Below are positions 1 to 7,527 of a stretch of DNA of 51,860 nt, one piece after another. The notes under the pieces were generated by a model. The model was not told the DNA's origin. It worked only from the letters and a program-made list of their open reading frames with translations, and did no database searches. A program made the position numbers and the translations under genes. The stretch is from Hyphomicrobium sp. (lineage in GTDB: Bacteria > Pseudomonadota > Alphaproteobacteria > Rhizobiales > Hyphomicrobiaceae), in assembly GCF_009026145.1 (NCBI RefSeq), contig NZ_WBUE01000029.1, forward strand, positions 1-51,860, given 5' to 3'. The first letter of the stretch is position 1, and the number at the start of each line of letters is the position of its first letter.

Positions 1-293
1 CGCCTGCACCACCGCCCGTCGCCCCGCGCGCAACACCGCCGGCCGCGCCGGCCGAGGTCCGCCTGCTGGTCGGCGAGGCGCGCTCACGCAGCGAAGCATT
101 CGCGCTGGCGATCCGCCTCACCTCGCAGCGCGGCGCCGAGCTCGGGCCGCGCAAGCCGCAGATCGCCGAGACGACGGTCGTCGGCGCCGGCCTCGTCTAT
201 CGCGTGCGGCTCGGCCCCTTCGCCGATGCGGGCCAGGCGCAGACGCTGTGTAGCTCCCTGCGCGCCAGCGGCTACGCTTGCATCACGGAGTAG
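1..293 (+). CDS. SPOR-domain protein, C-terminal fragment (5' end outside window)
   Basis: An open frame enters from the left edge (first complete codon at base 3) and ends at TAG 291-293, leaving about 96 residues. A Pro/Ala-rich linker is followed by a roughly 70-residue segment with the SPOR pattern: a beta strand (VRLLVGEARS), a helix with 'SEAFALAIRL', a second strand 'VYRVRLGPFADAGQAQTLCSSLRASGYACI'-like in order though quoted here only in outline, and the typical R-x-GPF turn. SPOR domains bind denuded peptidoglycan glycan at division sites and usually close the C-terminus of cell-wall enzymes or division proteins. The catalytic or N-terminal part lies outside the window, so the full function (for example D,D-carboxypeptidase or lytic transglycosylase) cannot be decided. 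Confidence 0.75.
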   Translation, partial: PAPPPVAPRATPPAAPAEVRLLVGEARSRSEAFALAIRLTSQRGAELGPRKPQIAETTVVGAGLVYRVRLGPFADAGQAQTLCSSLRASGYACITE

Positions 294-392
294 CACTCTC
301 GCCGCACGGGGTAGCATGCGCGATGCGCAAAACCCCGCGCCCTAAGCGGCTAGTATGCACGCAGACGAGTCGCCCAGGCTGGGCCTACGTGC

Positions 393-411
393 GCGATCGC
401 TTGACGATCGC
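393..411. repeat. Short perfect inverted repeat before the AIPR-like gene
   Basis: GCGATCG and CGATCGC are exact complements around a 5-nt loop (CTTGA). There is no T-run after it, so it is a weak terminator candidate or a possible protein site. It is the only clear structure in the 216-nt gap between the SPOR protein and the AIPR-like gene. Confidence 0.3.
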
Positions 412-509
412 AATCCATTCAGGCATATAGCTCCGTGTACGGACTCGCCTGAGCCTCAGCCAATGGTGGTTGCGGGCTATCGCGGGCGGTCCAGAAGAAA
501 GGGTTACAG

Positions 510-1700
510 ATGACATCTCCCACTTCAAGTGGGCGTGATAAGCCCACTATTGTCCCCTACAACACGCTTCGCAGTGTCAACTCGCCTGAGGATACTCAAG
601 CGGGGCGGCGCCGTTATTGCGGCGTGGCACCGGCGAGCAGCTTCTTCGACATCAATACGGAGGAGAATGTCCGGTCATATCTTGGCCGTGATGGAGACGG
701 AGCGCGCAGAAAGTCGACGAAGGTCAACGTCGCCATTCGCGAGACGTTGGGCGAGAGGCGCGAGGACTTTCCTCTCCTGAACGCCGGCATCGTGATCGTG
801 GCCCGCGACGTAAAAGTCGACGATAACGCGAAGCCGCCGCGTGTCTCGCTCTACGGTGCAAGTATCATCAACGGCGCCCAGACGCAGGGCGTCCTTAAGG
901 ACTACTTCTCCGAGAACCCTGATGACCTCGACTATCCCTCAGTCAACTTCGAGTTGATTGTGACGGATGACGAGGAGCTTGTCGGCGACATATCCATCGC
1001 CCGCAACTATCAAAACGAAGTCACCAATCTCTCGATCTTTGGGCGGCAGGGCAGATTCAAAGAACTCGAAGCTGCGATGAAGTCGCTTGATCCGAGCATC
1101 AAGCTTAAGACCCGCGAGACTGACTTCGGCGATGACTTTCTAGACACGGAGAAGCTGATCCAAGTGCTAACCGCGATGGCGCCTACGGACATTCCCTTGC
1201 CTTCGGCGGAGAAGCGCAAGCAGAAGACGGCCGAGACGATTTACCGGGTGTATGCGTACCGGCATCGGTCTCGTTGCTTGACGGACTTTGCTGCCGTCAT
1301 GGATGAGCCGGAGAAGTGGCCAAGCGCGCATCGGTTCTTCCTGGATGTCGCTGTTGACGCGTGGAACTTGTACCGCGCGCTAAAGGGCGAGCAGTCGTTC
1401 AGCCGGCTAGTGTGCGTGAAGGGTGAAACCGTTGGAGGAAAAAAGCGGGTAGCGCCCGATGGCGTCCCCGACGGCATCATCTTTCCCATGCTCAGTGCGC
1501 TAAGTCGTTTCCTTGGCGAACACAAGGGCCAATGGCGTCTGAAAATTCCACACAAGTTCCCTTGGCAGACGTTTTATCAAGCGGCCATGCTCCAGGAGAC
1601 GGGCCCTGCCGTAAACAATCCGCAGTCTATGGGCAAGAAGGCCGACTGCTACATCGCGCTTCATGGCTCCATCGATATGTACTTCGCGATGACCGGCTAA
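510..1700 (+). CDS. AIPR-like protein (abortive-infection phage-resistance family)
   Basis: The 396-residue protein has the hallmark segment of the AIPR family: 'FPLLNAGIVIVARDV' near residue 90, followed about 25 residues later by 'ASIINGAQTQGVL' (family pattern N-x-GI-x-I ... I-x-NG-x-QT). AIPR proteins were named from phage-resistance loci and occur in defence islands; their biochemical activity is poorly defined. The ATG at 510 has an AAAGGG box about 7 nt upstream. No signal peptide or membrane segment is visible, so it should be cytoplasmic. Codon use is visibly less GC-biased than in all neighbours (many A/T-ending codons), which points to recent acquisition. It stands alone, with hairpins on both sides and no restriction or toxin partner. 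Confidence 0.7.
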   Translation: MTSPTSSGRDKPTIVPYNTLRSVNSPEDTQAGRRRYCGVAPASSFFDINTEENVRSYLGRDGDGARRKSTKVNVAIRETLGERREDFPLLNAGIVIVARDVKVDDNAKPPRVSLYGASIINGAQTQGVLKDYFSENPDDLDYPSVNFELIVTDDEELVGDISIARNYQNEVTNLSIFGRQGRFKELEAAMKSLDPSIKLKTRETDFGDDFLDTEKLIQVLTAMAPTDIPLPSAEKRKQKTAETIYRVYAYRHRSRCLTDFAAVMDEPEKWPSAHRFFLDVAVDAWNLYRALKGEQSFSRLVCVKGETVGGKKRVAPDGVPDGIIFPMLSALSRFLGEHKGQWRLKIPHKFPWQTFYQAAMLQETGPAVNNPQSMGKKADCYIALHGSIDMYFAMTG

Positions 1701-1708
1701 GCGCCCAG

Positions 1709-1737
1709 GAGATGGCCGCTGCAAAAGCGGCCATCTC
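1709..1737 (+). terminator. Hairpin after the AIPR-like gene
   Basis: A 12-bp perfect stem (core GATGGCCGCT / AGCGGCCATC) with a 5-nt GCAAA loop begins 8 nt after the stop codon. The T-run is missing, so termination may be inefficient or Rho-assisted. Confidence 0.6.
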
Positions 1738-1929
1738 ACACATTGCCTTTAGCTGCCAAGATGCGGCGCGGCACCCGCGCCCCATGTTCCCGCGGGAACT
1801 GCAGGAAATCAGACCCCTGAGTAAATGCCGTTGGCCCGGCCTTCCATAAATTCGCACGCCGGGCGTTGAGGGCCTCGCCATCACACCGAGGCTCGATGAT
1901 GATGCGCGCTTTCGGCGATGGGGCGTTTC

Positions 1930-3258
1930 ATGCAGATCAATCGGCGAGACACTCTCAAGGCGTTCTTCTCCGGCGTTGCGGCGACCTCCCTTCCACCATT
2001 AGCGGCGGCCTACCCTGTCACCGCCCAATCCGGCCCGCAGGGCCAGCAGAGCTTCACGCTCCCTAACGGCCTGCGCACCCACTTCATCGCCAACGGCTCC
2101 GGCTACGTGACGGCGAGCCTGGTCCTGCGCAGCAAGGAGATCACCCACGACGGGCTGGCGCACATCTGCGAGCACACCTCGTGCGCGGGCGCCGCCGGCG
2201 GCATGACCGCGGCGCAGGTCGCGGCCATGTTCAAGGACTACGTGCAGGACGGCAACGCGACGACGGAAGCCGGCGCGCTGCGCTGGCACGCCTCGTTCCT
2301 GCCCCAGTACCTGCCGCAGGTGACGGGCCTGCTCGCCGCCATCGCGCTCGACCAGAAGTTCGATCACGCCACCGTCGCCGCGCAGCAGTGCGTCGTGCAG
2401 GAGGAGCTGTATCTCGACAAGTACAGCCCCACCGTCAAGGCGCAGCAGAGGTTCGACCGCGAGCTGTTCGGCAAGTCCCACCCCTACGTCAAGGAGACGC
2501 TGGAGCAGGAGATCGCCAAGGCCAAGACGCCTACGCCCGAGCTCGCCGCCGAGCTGGGCGCGTTCGCGGCGCGGGCGCGGCTTCCCGCCAACATGGACTT
2601 CTTTCTCGTCGGCGGCATCGAGCCGCGCGCGCTGCAAGACCTCGTCGCGCAGCACTTCGGCAAATACGCATTCGCGCAAGGCCCCCGCCTCGACATCCCG
2701 CGCGTTGGCGTCACCCGGACCTACAAGGCCCTCACCGAGCCATCCTTCGAGCTGCAGCGCCCGATGAGCGATTTGCGCATCGCCTGGAACACGGGCGTGT
2801 GCTTCAACGGCCCCGACGCGCGCATCCTCTTAGCGCTCGGCGCCTACCTCTCCACGGCACTGTTCGACGAGCTGCGCGAGAAGGACGGCGACACCTACAC
2901 GCCCGACGTCGTCTACGAGCCGGACGCCTGCAGCGGCGTGTTCCGCATCGCCATCTCGAGCAGCAAGGACCCGCAGCAGGTGGAGAAGAAGGTGTTCGAG
3001 GTCATCGACAGGATGAAGGCGCGCATCGACCCCAAGGAGCTCGGGCGCCTGCGCGACCGCATCGCGCTGAAGCGCTGCAAAGAGGCGGGCGACAACCAGG
3101 CGCTGCTCGACCGCATGGTCGACCGCACGCTCGACGGCTCCTCGATCGACGACCTCGCCGTGGAGACGGTGACGCACGAGGAGATGCTGGCCGCGGCGCG
3201 CAAGTACATGCCGGCGCACCGCGAGGGCTACGTGCGTCTCACCCTGAAGGGTCAGTAG
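1930..3258 (+). CDS. M16 family (insulinase-like) zinc metalloprotease, exported by Tat
   Basis: The 442-residue protein carries the inverted zinc motif H78-I-C-E81-H82 and a further glutamate at E159, which matches the HXXEH-X76-E spacing of catalytically active M16 peptidases. The N-terminus (NRRDTLKAFFSGVAATS, then a hydrophobic Ala-rich stretch) is a twin-arginine signal, so the enzyme should act in the periplasm. M16 peptidases degrade peptides or process proteins; many work as a pair in which one partner lacks the motif, but no second M16 gene is adjacent. I prefer ATG 1930 to the in-frame ATG 1918 because GGGG at 1920-1923 is well spaced as a ribosome site. The gene seems monocistronic. 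Confidence 0.85.
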   Translation: MQINRRDTLKAFFSGVAATSLPPLAAAYPVTAQSGPQGQQSFTLPNGLRTHFIANGSGYVTASLVLRSKEITHDGLAHICEHTSCAGAAGGMTAAQVAAMFKDYVQDGNATTEAGALRWHASFLPQYLPQVTGLLAAIALDQKFDHATVAAQQCVVQEELYLDKYSPTVKAQQRFDRELFGKSHPYVKETLEQEIAKAKTPTPELAAELGAFAARARLPANMDFFLVGGIEPRALQDLVAQHFGKYAFAQGPRLDIPRVGVTRTYKALTEPSFELQRPMSDLRIAWNTGVCFNGPDARILLALGAYLSTALFDELREKDGDTYTPDVVYEPDACSGVFRIAISSSKDPQQVEKKVFEVIDRMKARIDPKELGRLRDRIALKRCKEAGDNQALLDRMVDRTLDGSSIDDLAVETVTHEEMLAAARKYMPAHREGYVRLTLKGQ

Positions 3259-3277
3259 CGGCGCGAGGCTCGAGCGT

Positions 3278-3550
3278 TCAACGCACGCCGAAGCGCATCG
3301 CCGAGCGGGCACGCGCCTTGGCCGCCTCGCTCGCGCGGTCGCGCGGCGGGGCCATGGTGACGAGCGAAGAGAGCAGCTCCTCCGCCACCTTCGCCACTTC
3401 ATCGACGGCGCGGCTGAACGCCGCCGCATTGGCCTGCGAGGGGCTATTCATGCCGGAAATCTTGCGCACGAACTGCAGCGCCGAGGCGCGGATCTCGTCC
3501 TCGCTCGCCGGCGGGGAGAAGTTGTAGAGCGTCTTGATGTTGCGGCACAT
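3278..3550 (-). CDS. DUF2277 family protein
   Basis: The protein begins MCRNIKTLYNFSPPASEDEI and continues with 'LQFVRKISGMNSPSQANAAAF', which is the near-invariant signature of the DUF2277 family of about 90-residue proteins, common in alphaproteobacteria and other phyla and without an assigned function. The start at 3550 has AGGAG 8 nt upstream; an earlier in-frame ATG at 3568 has no such site and would add six non-family residues. No signal peptide or membrane helix. It converges with the M16 gene, with 19 nt between the stop codons. Confidence 0.9.
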   Translation of the reverse strand: MCRNIKTLYNFSPPASEDEIRASALQFVRKISGMNSPSQANAAAFSRAVDEVAKVAEELLSSLVTMAPPRDRASEAAKARARSAMRFGVR

Positions 3551-3580
3551 GACGATGCTCCTACGCATACACCCGCAAAC

Positions 3581-3670
3581 TTACGCCGGCACGCCGAGCG
3601 CGACGAGCCCGGTGGCGATACCGACGAGGCTGATCGCCACGTGCACCAGCGTGAACGTCTCGATGGACAT
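3581..3670 (-). pseudogene. Truncated remnant of a small multi-helix membrane protein
   Basis: Reading the minus strand from an ATG ending at 3670 gives MSIETFTLVHVAISLVGIAT and nine more residues before a TAA stop, 29 residues in all. This closely resembles the first helix of a widespread rhizobial membrane protein of about 140-150 residues that, in my recollection, starts in nearly the same way and then continues with three or four more helices. Nothing like the rest follows here; the DUF2277 gene starts 30 nt downstream. I infer a 3'-deleted gene rather than a genuine micro-protein, although a TGGGA ribosome-like site is still present. Confidence 0.45.
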
Positions 3671-3896
3671 TCCCAAGTGCTCACCCCGTTGGCGGCAGCC
3701 CCCGTAAGCCTCATTTGGTCCAGCATAGCAGAAACCGGCGCCGCGGACCGGCGCCACTGCCGGTTGCACGCCGCTTGTGCCACCCAGCAGATGCGCGAGC
3801 GCGGCGCCGGCGCTGCACGCGGCTATGCCCTCGATCGCTAATTTGGCCAAAAAGCCGGTGCACACAGCGGCGGGAAGAAACCGAGGGGAATCAAAA

Positions 3897-4445
3897 ATGT
3901 CGCGTAGCCTGCTATGGGCGGCCCTGTGCGCCCTGAGCCTCGTCGTCGTCGCGCCGCAGGGGAGCCGCGCCGCCTCGGCGTACGAGATCGACGTCGGCGT
4001 CGACGAGACGCTCGACCGCTTCTTCTACTCCATCCGCGGGGCGCGCGAGCTCGCCCACAAATCGGTCGGCATCCTCGTCTTCCCGTCGGTGGTGAAGGCG
4101 GGGTTCGGCTTCGGCGGCGAGTATGGCGAGGGCGCCTTGCGCATCCGCGGACGCACGGTCGATTACTACAACACGCTCTCGGCCTCGGTCGGCTTCCAGC
4201 TCGGCGTGCAGGAGCGCTCCGTCATCATCATGTTCATGACCCCGGAGGCGCTCGATCAGTTCCGCGCCACGGCAGGGTGGAAGGTGGGTGCCGACGCCTC
4301 GGTCGCCATCGTTACGGTCGGCATCGGCGGGTCGATCGACACCAACAAGATCACGAGCCCGGTGGTCGGCTTCATTCTCGACCCCAAAGGCCTCATGTAC
4401 AATCTGACGCTCGAGGGCTCGAAGATCAGCCGTATCAGACGCTGA
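3897..4445 (+). CDS. SYLF-domain (YSC84-like) lipid-binding protein, exported
   Basis: The 182-residue product starts with a Sec signal peptide (MSRSLLWAALCALSLVVVAP, cleavage likely after 'GSRAAS'). The mature part has the SYLF signature: 'AHKSVGILVFPSVVKAGFGFGGEYGEGAL' in outline, then 'SVGFQLGVQERSVIIMFMT', then 'SPVVGFILDPKGLMYNLTLEGSKISRI'-like C-terminus. SYLF/YSC84 domains bind phosphoinositides in eukaryotes; bacterial members are periplasmic or envelope-associated with unknown ligand. ATG 3897 is chosen because GAGGGG lies 8 nt upstream and the signal peptide starts there; upstream in-frame ATGs lack both. Confidence 0.85.
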   Translation: MSRSLLWAALCALSLVVVAPQGSRAASAYEIDVGVDETLDRFFYSIRGARELAHKSVGILVFPSVVKAGFGFGGEYGEGALRIRGRTVDYYNTLSASVGFQLGVQERSVIIMFMTPEALDQFRATAGWKVGADASVAIVTVGIGGSIDTNKITSPVVGFILDPKGLMYNLTLEGSKISRIRR

Positions 4446-4466
4446 CCGTCACGTTGGCGGCTTGCA

Positions 4467-5078
4467 TCACGGGCCGCTGCCGGCGTGCGCTTCGCCCCGC
4501 AGCCGCGCTTCCAGCTCCACAACCTTCGCCTCGAGAGCGCCGATGGTCCTCTCCACATCCTCCGCGGGCAAGAGGTGGGGGATGTGCTGCGGGCAATTGC
4601 GGTCCCAGGCATCGACGTGAAAGAGGATGCACCGCTCGGGCGCGCCCCCCGCAACCTCACTCAGCCGCGACAGCAGCGCCGCATCGCCTTCGACGACGCG
4701 TGCGCTGCCCCACAGCTTGATGCGCAGGCGCTGTGCATAGTCCATGAGAAAGATGAAGGCGCGGGGGTTCTCGGCCAGATTGCCAAGCGTGATGTATTGC
4801 CGATTGCCGCGATAGTCCGCAAAGCCGAGCGTCGTTGCATCGAGAACGCGCAGGAATCCCGGGGGACCGCCGCGGTGCTGGATGTACGGCTGCCCGGCGG
4901 CGCTCGCGGTGCCGAGATAGAACGAGCGCACACTGCCGATAAGCTGCTCGAGGTCGGGCATGATGCGGTCGGGCCAGCCGCCGCGCTCCTCCATGCGGGC
5001 ATAGTGGCTGCGCGATCCGCGCTTCTCCTGCTCGGATTTCACGCTTGCGCTGAATGCGACGTCGGACGCGGGGCGCAT
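4467..5078 (-). CDS. Pyridoxamine 5'-phosphate oxidase-like FMN-binding protein
   Basis: The roughly 203-residue protein has the split-barrel flavin pattern of the PNPOx-like family: 'FYLGTASAAGQPYIQHRGG' (strand and turn), 'LDATTLGFADYRGNRQYITLGNL', 'FIFLMDYAQRLRIKLWGSARV', and a C-terminal coiled segment 'AEDVERTIGALEAKVVELEA'. Members of this subgroup bind FMN or F420-like cofactors and are not true PdxH enzymes. The ATG at 5078 is preferred; a GTG at 5090 would add four residues. It begins 16 nt after the glutathione-transferase gene, so the two are probably one transcript. Confidence 0.8.
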   Translation of the reverse strand: MRPASDVAFSASVKSEQEKRGSRSHYARMEERGGWPDRIMPDLEQLIGSVRSFYLGTASAAGQPYIQHRGGPPGFLRVLDATTLGFADYRGNRQYITLGNLAENPRAFIFLMDYAQRLRIKLWGSARVVEGDAALLSRLSEVAGGAPERCILFHVDAWDRNCPQHIPHLLPAEDVERTIGALEAKVVELEARLRGEAHAGSGP

Positions 5079-5094
5079 CGGACCGCTCACGGCT

Positions 5095-5691
5095 TCAGAG
5101 GGCCGGCATGGAGATGAATCCAGGCAGCGATTTCACGCGCTCGACCCAGCCCCTCACCGCAGCATAGGGAGCGAGGGGAACGCCGCCTTCGTGGCCCAGC
5201 GCCACGTACGGCATGCAGGCTACGTCCGCGATCGTGGGGCGCCCAAGCGCCAGCCATTGCTTGCGCGCCAGATGCGCGTCCATGAGCGCCAGGATGCGCG
5301 CCGCGCGCTCGCGCGCCAGCGCGACATCCAGCGTATAGCCGAACTTGTCGTGCAAGCGCGCATCGGCCGGCCCGCGCGCGATCTCATTCTCGGCCACCAT
5401 GAGCCATTTCATAACCTCGGCCATCTCGGCGGGTGCGGTCGGGAGCCATGCGTCACCACCCCACTTGCGGGCGAGGTAGACGAGAATGGCCTGGCTGTCG
5501 CGCAGCACCACGCTCCCATCGACGAAGACCGGCACCTCCCCGAACGGATTCATGTCGATCAACGGGCTCTTCTTGTGCTCGCCGCCGAGGAAGTCGACCG
5601 GGACGACCTCCAGCGGCACGCCCAGAAGGGCGCACATCAGGCGCACCTTGAAGCAATTTCCCGACAGCTCGAGATCGTAGAGTTTGGGCAT
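5095..5691 (-). CDS. Glutathione S-transferase family protein
   Basis: This 198-residue cytoplasmic protein has an N-terminal thioredoxin-fold GST domain (MPKLYDLELSGNCFKVRLMC, the cis-Pro 'GEVPVFVDG', and the gamma-glutamyl contact 'LRDSQAILVYLA') and an all-helical C-terminal domain ending 'PTIADVACMPYVALGHEGG'. The catalytic position after SGN is Cys/Phe rather than Tyr, as in bacterial beta or theta-like forms. The start at 5691 follows GAGGAGGT by 8 nt. The gene is divergent from a LysR regulator with 118 nt between, a usual arrangement for a regulator and its target. Confidence 0.88.
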   Translation of the reverse strand: MPKLYDLELSGNCFKVRLMCALLGVPLEVVPVDFLGGEHKKSPLIDMNPFGEVPVFVDGSVVLRDSQAILVYLARKWGGDAWLPTAPAEMAEVMKWLMVAENEIARGPADARLHDKFGYTLDVALARERAARILALMDAHLARKQWLALGRPTIADVACMPYVALGHEGGVPLAPYAAVRGWVERVKSLPGFISMPAL

Positions 5692-5809
5692 GGGCGGGTA
5701 CCTCCTCAATTCACCTGCCAAGGCAAGCCGGGGCATTGAAGCAGCCTGGACACGCCTGCAACAGACGGTAAAATCGAAAATCATCCTACCATTTTGTGGG
5801 AGACTATGA

Positions 5810-6727
5810 TTGGACCGCCTGCGCGCCATGCGCGTCTTCATCGCCATTGCGCAGTCGGGAAGTCTCTCGGGTGCCGCGCGCCAACTCGGCCAACCGCTCA
5901 CGACGGTCAGCCGCCAGCTGGCCGCGCTCGAAACCGACATCGGGACGACTCTCGTCACCCGCACGACGCGCAACCTGTCGCTGACGGACGCCGGGCGCAG
6001 CTACGTTGAGACCTGTCGCCGCGTCCTGGAGGAGCTGGATGCCGCCGAGAGCCTCATCGCCGGGCGCGACGATGATCTCAGCGGCGAGATCGTCATCACG
6101 GCGCCGGTCCTGTTCGGGCGACTGTACCTGCTGCCGATCCTCGTTCGCTTCTTGGCACTCCATCCGCGACTGGATGCGAAACTGCACCTGGCCGATCGGG
6201 TGGTCGATCTCGCCGAAGAGGGGATCGACGTCGCGTTGCGGATCGGTGCACTGCCGGATTCGACACTCGTCGCCACGAAGCTCGGCAGCCTGCGGATGGT
6301 GACCTGTGCCGCGCCCGCCTACATCCGCAACCGCGGCGAGCCCAAGGCACCTGCCGCGCTCGCCGCTCACGACTGTATCGCCTTCACGCCGTTGCCCCCT
6401 GGAGGAACTTGGCTGTTCAAGAGCGCCGCGCACGGCCGGCGCGCCGTGCGCGTGAAGCCGCGACTGTCGGTTACGACGGCCGAGGCTGCCATCGATGCGG
6501 CGATTGCCGGCTTAGGGGTGACGCGGGTGCTGTCGTATCAGGCCGAGGCTGCCTTGGCACGTAAGCGCCTGCGCACCGTGCTCGAACCCTTCGACGACAC
6601 GACAATTCCCGTTCACCTCGTGCATCGCGCCGTCCGGCTGCCACGGCCGCAGGTGCGTCTGTTCCTCGACTTCGCCGCGCGCGAGCTGCGCACGCGGCTC
6701 GGCAAAGCGCAATCGACTGCCCGCTAG
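5810..6727 (+). CDS. LysR-type transcriptional regulator
   Basis: The 305-residue protein has an N-terminal winged helix-turn-helix (MDRLRAMRVFIAIAQSGSLS ... QLGQPLTTVSRQLAALE) and a periplasmic-binding-like co-inducer domain (about residues 90-295). It most resembles the subgroup with 'DRVVDLAEEGIDVALRIG'. The start is a TTG at 5810 with GGGAG 8 nt upstream; the ATG at 5806 is in another frame. It is divergent from the GST/PNPOx pair, so I infer that it controls that pair. The ends of the stretch 5781-5810 (ATCAT ... ATGAT) form a dyad that may be part of the operator. Confidence 0.9.
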   Translation: MDRLRAMRVFIAIAQSGSLSGAARQLGQPLTTVSRQLAALETDIGTTLVTRTTRNLSLTDAGRSYVETCRRVLEELDAAESLIAGRDDDLSGEIVITAPVLFGRLYLLPILVRFLALHPRLDAKLHLADRVVDLAEEGIDVALRIGALPDSTLVATKLGSLRMVTCAAPAYIRNRGEPKAPAALAAHDCIAFTPLPPGGTWLFKSAAHGRRAVRVKPRLSVTTAEAAIDAAIAGLGVTRVLSYQAEAALARKRLRTVLEPFDDTTIPVHLVHRAVRLPRPQVRLFLDFAARELRTRLGKAQSTAR

Positions 6728-6846
6728 GGAGTGGGCTACTTACGGCATGGAACGAATGCTATCATGGCGGCGTTTCGCACGTCGGCTACCGGCATGTCCG
6801 AGATTCAAAAGGTCGCTGGTGCTTCACCGAAAGCCAGGAGGAAACC

Positions 6847-7104
6847 ATGCTCAAACAATCGATGTTTGCGGCGGCCGTCGCCGTTGCCATGACGCTAGGC
6901 CCCATCGCTGCCCAGGCCGACAAGAGCTGGTGCACCGACGATCACATGGCGCAGATGGACGCCAAGATCGCGGAGATGACGGATGCGGACAAACAGAAGT
7001 CGGCGCAAACGCATCTCGATGCTTCGAAGGCGGCCATGAAGGCCGGCGACACCGACGGGTGCATCACCCACATGAAGGCGGCTCACAAGGATATGGGGCT
7101 GTAG
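6847..7104 (+). CDS. Small periplasmic protein of unknown function
   Basis: The 85-residue product starts with a Sec signal (MLKQSMFAAAVAVAMTLGPI, cleavage after AQA). The mature part of about 60 residues has two cysteines (SWCTDDHM and DGCITHMK) and is helical with repeated K/D/M: 'MDAKIAEMTDADKQKSAQTH' and 'HMKAAHKDMGL'. I recognise this as a small protein common in rhizobial genomes without an assigned role; the Cys pair may form a disulfide. AGGAGG lies 6 nt before the ATG. Confidence 0.75.
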   Translation: MLKQSMFAAAVAVAMTLGPIAAQADKSWCTDDHMAQMDAKIAEMTDADKQKSAQTHLDASKAAMKAGDTDGCITHMKAAHKDMGL

Positions 7105-7260
7105 CAAGCTGCGCTGGCGTCGACACTCTATCGATGCTGCTGATCACACTATCGATCGAGTTGATCATGCGACGAGACCCCGTGCTCGGCTGCGCCTGTC
7201 AAAATCGTAACTTTCCAACGGCGGCGAAGCATGACAGCCTAAGACCATCGTTCAACAGCT

Positions 7261-7275
7261 GAAAGGAGGTGATCC
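7261..7275 (+). promoter_or_regulatory. Extended (15-nt) Shine-Dalgarno sequence
   Basis: GAAAGGAGGTGATCC is fully complementary to the conserved 3' tail of bacterial 16S rRNA (GGATCACCTCCTTTC). It ends one base before the ATG of the 25-codon ORF, with the GGAGGT core 6 nt from that ATG. Ordinary genes in this window show only 4-8 nt of complementarity. Confidence 0.85.
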
Positions 7276-7276
7276 G

Positions 7277-7354
7277 ATGTCGAGTGGGATCTTGAGGACG
7301 GCGATGTCGCGGTCGCTCGGGTTCACGCCGGATATGCCTCCGGTCTACGCCTGA
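7277..7354 (+). CDS. 25-residue peptide with maximal ribosome-binding site
   Basis: The frame reads MSSGILRTAMSRSLGFTPDM followed by PPVYA and a TGA. It is basic at the start, has no export signal, and no family is recognised. Support comes from context: a 15-nt perfect Shine-Dalgarno sequence directly upstream and a strong intrinsic terminator 52 nt after the stop, giving a compact separate transcription unit before nemA. It could be a functional small protein, a regulatory upstream ORF, or a decoy binding ribosomes. Confidence 0.6.
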   Translation: MSSGILRTAMSRSLGFTPDMPPVYA

Positions 7355-7406
7355 AGCATCAGCGGCGCAGCGCAACAACCGCTGCTCTCGCCGCCGAAGT
7401 CTCACG

Positions 7407-7440
7407 GAGGCCGCCCTGAGGGCGGCCTCTTTGTTTTTTG
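7407..7440 (+). terminator. Rho-independent terminator after the 25-codon ORF
   Basis: GAGGCCGCCC / GGGCGGCCTC form a 10-bp perfect stem with a TGA loop, followed by TTTGTTTTTTG. It is the strongest intrinsic terminator in the window and separates the small ORF from nemA. Confidence 0.9.
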
Positions 7441-7527
7441 AGCCCCCTGCGGCCAATGTGACACGGCGGCTTGTTCTCAGGAACACGCGACCTAGATAGT
7501 TCGACGGCCATCTAAAGGAGGACCCCC

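Noticed and set aside
1709..1737. Hairpin after the AIPR-like gene as an attachment site of a mobile element
   Set aside because: No matching direct repeat was seen on the other side of the gene and no integrase is present.
2181..3527. A 448-codon plus-strand frame overlapping the M16 protease
   Set aside because: Arg/Ala/Gly-rich shadow of the protease in another frame; no ribosome site and no recognisable domain.
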